Positions 16,498 through 23,554 of a stretch of 28,749 nucleotides of DNA are shown piece after piece (the stretch's first letter is position 1; the number at the start of each line of letters is the position of its first letter). Under the pieces are notes generated by a model that did no database searches, was not told the origin of the DNA, and saw only the letters and a program-made list of their open reading frames with translations. Source of the DNA: Acidobacteriota bacterium (lineage in GTDB: Bacteria; Acidobacteriota; Vicinamibacteria; Vicinamibacterales; Vicinamibacteraceae); contig JAEZCY010000346.1 in assembly GCA_023429845.1 (NCBI GenBank), forward strand, positions 1 to 28,749, written 5' to 3'. Made by a program: the position numbers and the translations under genes.

Positions 16498-16932
16498 CTA
16501 CGCCTGGCGCGTCGGCTCGGACACGTCGCGAACGAGGTCACCTGCCTGTTCGGAGGTTGCCCATCGCGCGAGGTCGGCCTGCGCGACGATGCCCCGGACG
16601 ATGCCGTTCTCGTCGACGATGGGCAGGCGACGCACCTGGTGCGCCTGCATCATCTCGATGGCGTCGCTGACCTGGGCGTCGCGAGGGAGCGACAGGGCCG
16701 GCTGGGTCATGCATGAGGCGGCGGTGGCAGTGCGCACATCCTGGCCCTGTGCAATCAGCCTGATCACGATGTCGCGATCGGTGACAACGCCCACCAGCTT
16801 GCTGGCGGCATCGGACTCCACGACCGGGATTTCGCCGCAGTCGTGATCACGCATGAGCCTGGCCACTTCTTCTATCGCCGTGTCGGGTGTGCAGCAGGCC
16901 GGATTCGGGGTCATCAGTTCGACGATGTTCAT
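16498..16932 (-). CDS. CBS-domain pair protein
   Basis: A 144-residue cytoplasmic protein made of two CBS motifs and little else. The first runs MNIVELMTPNPACCTPDTAIEEVARLM to VVTDRDIVIRLIA; the second runs CMTQPALSLPRDAQVSDAIEMM to GIVAQADLARWA. Such stand-alone pairs bind adenine nucleotides (AMP, ATP, SAM) and act as energy or redox sensors for partner proteins; the partner here is not apparent. The ATG at 16932 is used because similarity starts there; the open frame to 17124 reads through out-of-frame ggt sequence. It lies 61 bases downstream of ggt and may be the last gene of the five-gene run. Confidence 0.88.
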   Translation of the reverse strand: MNIVELMTPNPACCTPDTAIEEVARLMRDHDCGEIPVVESDAASKLVGVVTDRDIVIRLIAQGQDVRTATAASCMTQPALSLPRDAQVSDAIEMMQAHQVRRLPIVDENGIVRGIVAQADLARWATSEQAGDLVRDVSEPTRQA

Positions 16933-16993
16933 GGCCGCCACGTTTGCAAGCCTTCGGCCATGCATGACAGCGTCGCGCTCCGCAGCCGGCGCC

Positions 16994-18802
16994 TCAGCGA
17001 CGCGGCCGAGTGGGCGTGGGCGGCTCATCGCCGACGGCCACGCCTTCCCGGCGGGGGTCCGCGCCCCCGAACCAGCCGGACGACGTTCGTTCGATCGCCT
17101 GCAGACCGGAGGTGAGCTCGACATAGGCGACGTCGTGGCCGCGAGCTTCGAGCGCGTCGCCGAGCGCGTCGCCAGCTCGCTGACGCTCGAGTTCGGTCGG
17201 GCCGTTCCGGCTCCCGAAATTCGGCAGGTCGATGGCGCGCTGCACGTCCAGTCCCCAGTCGAGCGTTCCGAGGAGTACCTTGCCCACGTAGTTGATGATC
17301 GCGCTGCCGCCGGGTGAGCCGAGGGTCATCCGCAGCCGGCCGTCCGCGCGGTCGAACACGAGCAGCGGCGTCATCGACGACCGGGGCCGCTTGCCAGGTT
17401 CGACGCGGTTGGCCACCGCAGCGCCTGCCGTCGTTGTCGGGACGAGAGAGAAGTCGGTGAGCTGGTTGTTGAGCAGGAACCCCCGCACCATCTGTCGCGA
17501 TCCGAAGCCGTCCTCGATCGTCGTCGTCATGGCGAGAGCGCGGCCGTCGGCGTCAACAACCGAGATGTGCGACGTGGACTGGCGCTCGAGGGGCACGCCG
17601 GGCAGGCGAGCGGCTGTGACGCCGGGCGGCACGCCGAAGGTGGCGCGGCCCATCGAACGCTCGCCGATGAGCCCGGCGCGCTGAGCGAGGTAGGCCGGCG
17701 CGATCAGCGGCTGGACGGGCACCTGCACGAATGCGGGATCGCCGACGTAGACGTCGCGGTCGGCGTAGGCGAGCCGCGCCGCTTCCGTGTAGAGGTGCAC
17801 GGCGCGCGGGTCGAGTGACCAGTGGTTATCGGCGTCGCGCTGCGGCGCCAGTGCCGCCACGTCCTGGGGTTCGAGCATGCCGAGGATCTGCGCCAGCGCG
17901 AGCGTGCCGCTGCCGGGCGGCGGGAAGCCGCAGATGCGCACGGTGCGGTAAGGGAAGCACAGCGCCTCACGCTCGACCGGCGTGTAGCCCGCGATGTCGG
18001 CTTCGCTGAGAGTGCCTGGATTGGTCGGATGCGCGGCAACGGTGGCGACGATGTCGCGGGCGATCCCGCCACCGTAGAACGCATCGGCGCCCTCGTCGGC
18101 GAGCCGCCGGAAAACACCGGCAAGCTGTGGGTTACGCAACACATCGCCGGCCCGCCTGGGCGCTCCGGCCGCGTCGTAGAAGTACGCACGGGCACGAGGG
18201 TCGTCGCGCAGGGCTCGCTCCCGCTCCAGCAGGCGGGCAAGACGTCCGCTGACGACGAAGCCCTCGTCGCACAACCGGATGGCAGGCTCGAAGAGGCGTC
18301 GCCACGGCAGGCGCCCGTAGCGGTCGTGGGCGAGGGCCAGCATGCGCACGACCCCCGGCACGCCGACGGAACGACCGCCGACGATGGCGTCCTGCAGGGG
18401 CATCGGCGCGCCATCGCGAAGGAACAGGTCGCCGCGCGCCGCAGCGGGGGCAGTTTCGCGGCCGTCGAGCGCGGCAACACGCTGCCCGTCCCAGTGAAGG
18501 AGGAAGGCGCCCCCACCGATGCCGCTCGACTGCGGCTCCACGAGGGTGAGCACCATCTGCACGGCGATCGCCGCGTCGATGGCCGTGCCGCCCGCGGACA
18601 GCATCTCCGCGCCGGCCGCCGTTGCGAGGGGGTTGGCTGCCGCCACCATCCATGTGGAGGACGCCCAGCCCGGCTTGTCGATCCACCCGCTTGCCGCTTC
18701 CGGCGCGGAAGCCGGCACGGCGGGAGCGTGCGCGCCGTCACGCGCGCACGCCGGCGTCAGGGTGACCGCAGCGGCGAGCGGCAGGGCGAGCCAGCGACAC
18801 AT
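16994..18802 (-). CDS. ggt: Gamma-glutamyltransferase (glutathione hydrolase)
   Basis: Periplasmic or lipid-anchored enzyme that cleaves the gamma-glutamyl bond of glutathione and transfers it to water or amino acids. The precursor (602 residues) autocleaves before a Thr. Here the processing site is S409/T410 in RQSTSHISVVDADG, matching E. coli TTHYSVVD. SSGIGGGAFLLHWDG (92-106), DGRETAP (113-119) and GSPGGSAIINYV are the other family hallmarks. The N-terminus is a signal sequence ending in PAC at residue 19, a possible but imperfect lipobox. It sits 31 bases after selO and 61 before the CBS gene. No ribosome site is obvious ahead of the ATG at 18802, which suggests reliance on read-through translation. 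Confidence 0.93.
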   Translation of the reverse strand: MCRWLALPLAAAVTLTPACARDGAHAPAVPASAPEAASGWIDKPGWASSTWMVAAANPLATAAGAEMLSAGGTAIDAAIAVQMVLTLVEPQSSGIGGGAFLLHWDGQRVAALDGRETAPAAARGDLFLRDGAPMPLQDAIVGGRSVGVPGVVRMLALAHDRYGRLPWRRLFEPAIRLCDEGFVVSGRLARLLERERALRDDPRARAYFYDAAGAPRRAGDVLRNPQLAGVFRRLADEGADAFYGGGIARDIVATVAAHPTNPGTLSEADIAGYTPVEREALCFPYRTVRICGFPPPGSGTLALAQILGMLEPQDVAALAPQRDADNHWSLDPRAVHLYTEAARLAYADRDVYVGDPAFVQVPVQPLIAPAYLAQRAGLIGERSMGRATFGVPPGVTAARLPGVPLERQSTSHISVVDADGRALAMTTTIEDGFGSRQMVRGFLLNNQLTDFSLVPTTTAGAAVANRVEPGKRPRSSMTPLLVFDRADGRLRMTLGSPGGSAIINYVGKVLLGTLDWGLDVQRAIDLPNFGSRNGPTELERQRAGDALGDALEARGHDVAYVELTSGLQAIERTSSGWFGGADPRREGVAVGDEPPTPTRPRR

Positions 18803-18833
18803 GCGCCGGAGGATAGCAGCAGGGAGCCGAGTC

Positions 18834-20435
18834 TCACGAACTGCAGGACAACATGCTGCAACCGGCGCGGTGGCGCGCCCACTCGGGCCGCCGCTCGGCG
18901 AGGTCGTCCTCGCCGGCCTGGTCGTCGTACGGCCGCGACAGCACGCGGAGCAGCCGCTCGATGACCCCGGTGTTGCCCTCCGCCGCGGCGTCGATCGCCT
19001 GCTGTGCGAGATAGTTGCGCAGCACGTACTTCGGGTTCGCGCTGTTCATGCGTGCGACGCGGTGCGTCTGGGGCCTGCCCTCGGCTTGAACGCGTTCCGC
19101 ATAGGCGCGCAGCCACCCGAGCACGCGACCCCGATGCGGGCGATCGAGCACGCCTGCGTCGTAGAAGGCGGGGCGCAGCGGTGCCAGCCACGCCTCGTCG
19201 TCCGGCGGCTCGGCATGCACGGGCACCATCGCCAGGTTGCGGAAGAAGATTGTCATGTCGGTTTCTTCCGCTTCGAGCAGTTCGAAGACGCCGACCAGCA
19301 GCGGATCCTCGCCATTAGTGTCGAGCGAGTCCAGTCCCAGCTTGTCGCGCAGCATGGCGCCGAACGCGGCGTCGAACGTGTCGCGGTAGGCCTCGAGCCC
19401 GCGTTGCAGGTCGTCCGGCGTGTCAATCAGCGGGACGAGGGCCTCGCCCAACCGCGCCACGTTCCACAGCGCCACGTTGGGTTGCTGCCCGTACCGGTAC
19501 CGGCGCGAGCCCGCGTCCGTGGTGTTGGGCGTCCAGGTCGGGTCGTAGCCCTCGAGCCACCCGTACGGACCGTAGTCGATCGTCAGGCCCAGGATGGACA
19601 TGTTGTCGGTGTTGAGCACCCCGTGCACGAAGCCGACGCGCATCCAGTGAGCCGCGAGCACGGCGGTGCGGCGGCACACCTCCTCGAAGAACGCGAGGTA
19701 GGCTGCACTCGACGGTGGGCCGAGTTCGGGGTACTGCGTCGCGATTACGTAGTCGGCGAGCCGCCGCAGCAGATCGATCTCCCGGTGGGCGGCGTGGATC
19801 TGGAAGTTGCCGAATCGCACGAACGACGGCGCGACGCGGCAGACGATGGCGCCGGGCTCGGTTTCGGGCCGTCCGTCGTAGAACATGTCCCGTAGGACGG
19901 GCTCGCCCGTCGTCACCAGGCTGAGCGCGCGCGTCGTCGGCACGCCAAGGGCGTGCATCGCTTCCGAGCACAGGAACTCGCGCACCGACGAACGCAGCAC
20001 CGCGCGGCCGTCTGCCGTGCGTGAGTACGGCGTGCGGCCCGCGCCCTTGAGTTGCAGTTCCCAGCTCGTGCCGTCGGGCGCCTGCAGTTCGCCGAGCGTG
20101 ATCGCGCGTCCGTCACCCAGCTGGTCGGCCCAATGGCCGAACTGATGGCCGCCGTACCGTGCCGCGTACGGACGCATGCCGGCGACCTGCCGATTACCGG
20201 AGAGGATCTCGGCCGCGGGCCCGGCGCCGCATGACGGTCGAGCGAGTCCGAGCCGCTCGCCCATCGCATCCGACCAGGCGATGAGCTCCGGCGCTCGCAC
20301 GGGTGTCGGCACGACGTGGGAATAGCTCGCGTTCGGCACGCGCCGCGCCGCGTTGCGTTGGTCGGGGTCGGCTGGAAGGCTCCGGACGAACGTGTCGGCG
20401 AACGTGCTCGACTCGAGATCTCGCGTCAGCGCCAC
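18834..20435 (-). CDS. selO: Protein adenylyltransferase SelO (YdiU family)
   Basis: Pseudokinase-fold enzyme that transfers AMP from ATP to protein side chains; bacterial members modify redox proteins and protect against oxidative stress. The 533-residue protein is full length. Landmarks are YAARYGGHQFGHWADQLGDGRA (90-111), ELQLKGAGRTPYSR (126-139), LRSSVREFLCSEAMHALG (147-164) and the metal/nucleotide site HGVLNTDN (271-278) with IDYGPYG (286-292). The C-terminus ends CSMLSCSS, the usual Cys-containing tail where animal homologues place selenocysteine. The start is GTG at 20435, five bases after the DUF3072 stop, with no clear ribosome site, suggesting coupling to that gene. ggt follows after 31 bases. 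Confidence 0.93.
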   Translation of the reverse strand: MALTRDLESSTFADTFVRSLPADPDQRNAARRVPNASYSHVVPTPVRAPELIAWSDAMGERLGLARPSCGAGPAAEILSGNRQVAGMRPYAARYGGHQFGHWADQLGDGRAITLGELQAPDGTSWELQLKGAGRTPYSRTADGRAVLRSSVREFLCSEAMHALGVPTTRALSLVTTGEPVLRDMFYDGRPETEPGAIVCRVAPSFVRFGNFQIHAAHREIDLLRRLADYVIATQYPELGPPSSAAYLAFFEEVCRRTAVLAAHWMRVGFVHGVLNTDNMSILGLTIDYGPYGWLEGYDPTWTPNTTDAGSRRYRYGQQPNVALWNVARLGEALVPLIDTPDDLQRGLEAYRDTFDAAFGAMLRDKLGLDSLDTNGEDPLLVGVFELLEAEETDMTIFFRNLAMVPVHAEPPDDEAWLAPLRPAFYDAGVLDRPHRGRVLGWLRAYAERVQAEGRPQTHRVARMNSANPKYVLRNYLAQQAIDAAAEGNTGVIERLLRVLSRPYDDQAGEDDLAERRPEWARHRAGCSMLSCSS

Positions 20436-20440
20436 GCAGG

Positions 20441-20788
20441 TCAGCCGTCCACGCCGCGGCCGGTGCGCTGACGGAGCACGTCGATGCGCTTGGAAGCCTC
20501 GGCCTTCGTGAGTTCGCCGGGCGGCTGCTCTCCGGCTTCGTGCGACAGCGTGGTGAGGTACGACCGTTGCGCGTCGGTCATCCGCTCGTCTCCGGTCGTC
20601 CAGTCGTCCGGGTCCTTCTGGAGATTGGATGGCTGGCCCGGCGCGTGCCCGGCCGCCTGGTCCTGCGACGCGCCGCGGGGGAGCGATTCCCGCTCGTCGC
20701 CCGTTCCGCCCATGGCCTCGACGCTCTCGTGGATGTCTCCCGGCTGGTCGCGGTCGCCGGCAGGTCTGCTGTTGGTGCTGTTTACCAT
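20441..20788 (-). CDS. DUF3072 domain-containing protein
   Basis: Small, highly polar cytoplasmic protein of 115 residues. The first 60 residues are low-complexity, charged and Gln/Gly-rich, probably disordered. The C-terminal half (DPDDWTTGDERMTDAQRSYL then EASKRIDVL) matches DUF3072, a short helical module of unknown function resembling parts of stress-associated small proteins. The ATG at 20788 is chosen because AAGGG precedes it by about eight bases; a longer frame starts at 20833 but would overlap the ABC gene end. The stop is five bases before selO. Confidence 0.78.
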   Translation of the reverse strand: MVNSTNSRPAGDRDQPGDIHESVEAMGGTGDERESLPRGASQDQAAGHAPGQPSNLQKDPDDWTTGDERMTDAQRSYLTTLSHEAGEQPPGELTKAEASKRIDVLRQRTGRGVDG

Positions 20789-20804
20789 GCCGCTGACCCT
20801 TGCA

Positions 20805-20816
20805 GGGAACGTTCCC
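20805..20816. promoter_or_regulatory. Perfect 12-base palindrome upstream of DUF3072
   Basis: GGGAACGTTCCC reads identically on both strands and ends 17 bases before the DUF3072 start, inside the 34-base gap after the ABC gene. The position suits a repressor operator governing DUF3072-selO-ggt-CBS. The regulator is unknown; the GAAC/GTTC arms recall other dyad operators, but no assignment is made. Confidence 0.35.
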
Positions 20817-20820
20817 AGTT

Positions 20821-20840
20821 CGCTACCACGCATGGTAGTG
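20821..20840 (-). terminator. Hairpin spanning the ABC gene stop codon
   Basis: On the minus strand CTACCA pairs with TGGTAG around TGCG, a UNCG-class tetraloop. Two more pairs (one wobble) extend the stem. The stop codon TAG lies inside the 3' arm. A compact, stable RNA hairpin is predicted at the 3' end of the ABC mRNA, without a T-tract. It may separate the ABC gene from the DUF3072 transcript. Confidence 0.35.
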
Positions 20841-21605
20841 CCCGTCGCGCCGCGACACCTCGACCTGCCGCCCGAACAGGTCGCTCAGGGTGGCGGCGGT
20901 GAGCACCTCGTGTGGCGGGCCGTCCTGCGCGACGCGGCCGCCCTTGAGCACCACCACGCGCGTGACCTCGGGGACGATGTCGGCGAGGTCGTGTGTGACG
21001 AGCACGAGACTCGTCCCGCGTCGAGCGAGTGCGCTCATCGTGGCGCGAACCTCGTGCGCCGCGCCGAGATCGAGGCTGGACATCGGCTCGTCCAGGATCA
21101 GTGCGCGCGGCTCGTGGATGAGGGCGCGTCCGATGAGAACCCGGCGCGCCTCGCCGGATGACATCCGGGTCATCTGCCGATCGTCCAGGTGCGACAGCCC
21201 CAGCCAGGCGAGCACCTCGTCCACCTTGTCCTGCATCGCCGGTGTCGGCTCGTGATGGGGCCAGAGGCCGATGCTCCCGAAGAACCCCGACAGCAGCAGT
21301 TCACGCGCCGTGATCTTTCGGGTGCAGGTCGCCAGCAGGTCGTTGGAGACGATGCCGATGGCGGCGCGCAGGTCCCACAGCGTCCAGCGCTCTTGTCCGA
21401 GTACGGTGACCTTCGTCTCGGGCTTGTACACCGGGTGCAGTTCGCGGGTGACGACCTTCAGCAGCGTGCTCTTGCCGGAGCCGTTGGGGCCGAGCACCGC
21501 GACGTTCTGACCGGCGGGGATGAGCAGGGAGAAATCGTCGAGCACGCGAGTGCGATCGCGCATGACGGTGACGTGTGACAGGGCAAGGAGGGCGTCGGGC
21601 ATCAC
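20823..21605 (-). CDS. ABC transporter ATP-binding protein (orphan)
   Basis: Single ATPase domain of 260 residues. Walker A is GPNGSGKST, the signature is a divergent MSSGEARRVLIGRAL (MSSGE rather than LSGGQ), Walker B is ALILDEPMSSLD, and the switch His is in LVLVTHD. Architecture and signature resemble the ModF/YlmA-like lone ATPases linked to iron or molybdate-type uptake, but no permease or binding protein is adjacent. It may work with a distant permease or have a non-transport role. Start ATG codons lie at 21605 and 21602. It is divergent from the secreted protein gene at 21756. Confidence 0.87.
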   Translation of the reverse strand: MMPDALLALSHVTVMRDRTRVLDDFSLLIPAGQNVAVLGPNGSGKSTLLKVVTRELHPVYKPETKVTVLGQERWTLWDLRAAIGIVSNDLLATCTRKITARELLLSGFFGSIGLWPHHEPTPAMQDKVDEVLAWLGLSHLDDRQMTRMSSGEARRVLIGRALIHEPRALILDEPMSSLDLGAAHEVRATMSALARRGTSLVLVTHDLADIVPEVTRVVVLKGGRVAQDGPPHEVLTAATLSDLFGRQVEVSRRDGHYHAW

Positions 21606-21702
21606 TCGCCAAGATGGTAGCTGGTCGCATGTAGCATCTCCATGCAGACCAAGGGCGGCGGCGCGTCGGGGCGAGTCGGACCGCCTCGGCCGTGCGAGCG
21701 TG

Positions 21703-21725
21703 CCACGCGGCTCGCTTCCGCGTGG
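21703..21725 (+). promoter_or_regulatory. Perfect 8-base-stem hairpin in the leader of the secreted protein gene
   Basis: CCACGCGG (21703-21710) pairs with CCGCGTGG (21718-21725) across a seven-base loop, 30 bases before the ATG at 21756. With the second hairpin just downstream it forms a tandem-stem leader. It could be a terminator of antisense transcription, a protein-binding site or an mRNA structure. Confidence 0.35.
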
Positions 21726-21736
21726 GTGGGCATACC

Positions 21737-21754
21737 ATGTGCATCAGGGCACAT
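21737..21754 (+). promoter_or_regulatory. Hairpin enclosing the likely ribosome site of the secreted protein gene
   Basis: ATGTGC (21737-21742) pairs with GCACAT (21749-21754) around the loop atcagg, ending one base before the ATG at 21756. The only Shine-Dalgarno-like bases (AGGG, 21746-21749) sit in the loop and first stem base. Folding could therefore modulate initiation. Confidence 0.35.
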
Positions 21755-21755
21755 C

Positions 21756-22532
21756 ATGGCCACCTGCGCGCGGGCCCGAGCGGCACGCATCACGGCGACG
21801 ACGCACCTGCTTGCGGCCATCGGTCTCGTGCTGACTGCATCGCTGCTGGCCACTCCGCCGGTGCAGGCGCAAGCGGACTCCGGAGCGCCGCAGGTCGAGC
21901 CGCTCCCGTTCCGCGTGGAGCCGCCCCTTCGCAGCTATGTCGCGATACGACGCTTCGAGTCGGAGAACGAGCGGCACAACAAGGACGCCTGGCTCGTCGC
22001 CCGCACGGAGCTGCGGGAAGACGGGTCCTTCCACTACGAAGTCCTGGACGAGGGCGGATCGGAGTTCATCCGCCGCAAGGTCCTGCACGAGGCGCTCGAG
22101 AAGGAGCAGGCCGTGCACCGCGATGGCCACGCGCGACGATCCGGCTTGACGCGTGACAACTACGAGTTCTCCGCTCCGACCGCAACCGACGGGCTCATGC
22201 GAGTCGGCATCGTGCCGCGGCGCAAGGACGACATGCTGGTGAAAGGGACGCTCGTGCTCGCACCCGACGGCGGTATCCAGCGGGTGGAGGGCGAGCTGGT
22301 GAAGCGGCCCTCCTTCTGGACCCGGTCCGTGCGCCTCGTCCGGCAGTACGAACGGATCGACGGCGCGCACGTGCCGGTGAGCCTCGACACCGTTGCGCAG
22401 GTACGGTTCGCGGGTGTGTCTACGCTGCGCGTCCGCTACGAGTACCTGGCGATCAACGGCAAGCCTGTCGCCGGTCGGCCCGTGACGCTCACGAGGACAG
22501 CCGCGTCGCAGCGCCCCAGCGCGCCCCGGTGA
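21756..22532 (+). CDS. Secreted protein of unknown function
   Basis: A 258-residue exported protein I do not recognise. The ATG at 21756 gives a signal peptide (positive MATCARARAARITATTHLL, hydrophobic LAAIGLVLTASLLA, cleavage near VQAQA). The frame also opens at 21642, but that start would bury the signal. The mature part is rich in beta-strand-like segments (LRSYVAIRRFESEN, GSFHYEVLDEGGSEFIRRKVL, FWTRSVRLVRQYERIDGAHVPVSLDTVAQV). The pattern of alternating strands and the 'G.HVPV' ending recall LolA/LolB-like or outer-membrane lipoprotein-sorting folds, which is only a guess. It is convergent with mnhG (10 bases between stops). Confidence 0.7.
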   Translation: MATCARARAARITATTHLLAAIGLVLTASLLATPPVQAQADSGAPQVEPLPFRVEPPLRSYVAIRRFESENERHNKDAWLVARTELREDGSFHYEVLDEGGSEFIRRKVLHEALEKEQAVHRDGHARRSGLTRDNYEFSAPTATDGLMRVGIVPRRKDDMLVKGTLVLAPDGGIQRVEGELVKRPSFWTRSVRLVRQYERIDGAHVPVSLDTVAQVRFAGVSTLRVRYEYLAINGKPVAGRPVTLTRTAASQRPSAPR

Positions 22533-22542
22533 CTGAACCCCG

Positions 22543-22941
22543 TCACTCCTCCCTGAAGGGTGGGCCCGAGTCTTCCCGGGGCACTGACAGCCGTTGATCG
22601 AGCGTCGTCGTGCTCCGCTCGAGCACGCCGTGGAGCGCATCGCGATCGGCAAGGCCCTCCAGTCGCGCGCCGGACACATAGGTCGCGCGGCCAAGGAGAT
22701 GACCGGCGATCGGCACTGTGAGCAGCAGAAACGCGATCGTGCCACCGCACATCAGCGCAACGTCCCAGCGCAGCATCTCTACGCACACGCCGAGCAGCAC
22801 GAATCCCGCCCCGACCGTTCCCGCCTTCGTCGACGCATGCATCCGCTGGAGTGGGTCGGAGAATCGGACGACGCCGACAGCCGCCGCAATGAGGAACCCC
22901 ACGCCGACTACCTTCAGCGCGAGCGCCAGCACGTCGATCAT
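22543..22941 (-). CDS. mnhG: Mrp/Mnh Na+/H+ antiporter subunit G
   Basis: Small membrane subunit of the multisubunit cation/proton antiporter. The 132-residue protein has three hydrophobic helices (about 5-25, 37-57 and 60-80). It carries the family core VRFSDPLQRMHASTKAGTVGAG, where the RF.D...R.HA..KA pattern is diagnostic. A polar tail of about 40 residues follows and is longer than usual. Its ATG at 22941 overlaps the mnhF stop (ATGA). As the last gene of the operon it lacks an obvious terminator; it converges on the secreted protein gene with 10 bases between stops. Confidence 0.9.
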   Translation of the reverse strand: MIDVLALALKVVGVGFLIAAAVGVVRFSDPLQRMHASTKAGTVGAGFVLLGVCVEMLRWDVALMCGGTIAFLLLTVPIAGHLLGRATYVSGARLEGLADRDALHGVLERSTTTLDQRLSVPREDSGPPFREE

Positions 22942-23210
22942 CTGCTGTCCCGACCCTTTCGCTCGACGAAGGCTGCGAAGGCACACGTGCCCACGAAGCT
23001 GATGAGGGCCAGACCGAAACCCACGTCCAGAAACTCGCGCCGTCGCGTGAGGGCGGCGGTCACTGCGGCTACAGCGACGGCCAGGCCCGTGAGCATGTCG
23101 ATCGCGACGATGCGGTCGGCGAACGTCGGGCCGCTGATCATGCGCCAGACGGCAAGGGCCAGCGGGAACATCAGGATGACCAGGAGCGCCTCGTTGCTTG
23201 CGGCGATCAT
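22938..23210 (-). CDS. mnhF: Mrp/Mnh Na+/H+ antiporter subunit F
   Basis: A 90-residue, three-helix membrane subunit. GPTFADRIVAIDMLTG (residues 27-42) is the subunit F signature (GPT..DR..A.D). The rest is hydrophobic and ends in a short basic tail (ERKGRDSR). The ATG at 23210 overlaps the mnhE stop as ATGA, and its own stop overlaps mnhG in the same way. Length is normal for the family (about 90). Confidence 0.92.
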   Translation of the reverse strand: MIAASNEALLVILMFPLALAVWRMISGPTFADRIVAIDMLTGLAVAVAAVTAALTRRREFLDVGFGLALISFVGTCAFAAFVERKGRDSR

Positions 23211-23554
23211 CGCTCGAGCCTCGCAATCCGCTGCTCGAACGCGCTCTTGATGCCGACGATGACCTCCTCGGGAGCGTCGACGTTCAGCGCATGCACGTAC
23301 AAGGTCCGGCGGTCGTCGCTGACGTGCAGCGAGCAGGTGCCGGGCGTCAGCGTCACGAGGTTTGCCAGCAGTGCGATGCCGAGGTCGGTACGTAGTTCGA
23401 TCGGCACGGCGATGATCGCCGAGGCCGTGCGCGGCGTGCGCGACAACGCTGCCCTCGCGACGATGACGGACGAGAGCCCGAGTTCGTAGAGGAACACGCC
23501 TCCGAGCGCCACGGCTTCGACGACCCAGGCCGTCAACGGAAGACGCGCCGTCAT
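23207..23554 (-). CDS. mnhE: Mrp/Mnh Na+/H+ antiporter subunit E, short form
   Basis: A 115-residue membrane subunit, shorter than the usual 155-165. The conserved half is complete: VVEAVALGGVFLYELGLSSVIVARAAL, then IELRTDLGIALLANLVTLTPGTCSLHVSDDRRTLYVHALNV, with the signature ANL.TLTPGT. The first two helices of typical MrpE are missing. Upstream in this frame the sequence is out-of-frame mnhD, so no longer start is plausible. The ATG at 23554 overlaps the mnhD stop (ATGA) and the stop overlaps mnhF. The subunit is probably functional in a compact form, as short versions occur in other phyla, but this is inference. Confidence 0.88.
   Translation of the reverse strand: MTARLPLTAWVVEAVALGGVFLYELGLSSVIVARAALSRTPRTASAIIAVPIELRTDLGIALLANLVTLTPGTCSLHVSDDRRTLYVHALNVDAPEEVIVGIKSAFEQRIARLER

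Noticed and set aside
22529..22546. GTGAC/GTCAC dyad between the secreted protein and mnhG stops
   Set aside because: Only five base pairs with an eight-base loop and no T-tract; too weak to call a terminator.
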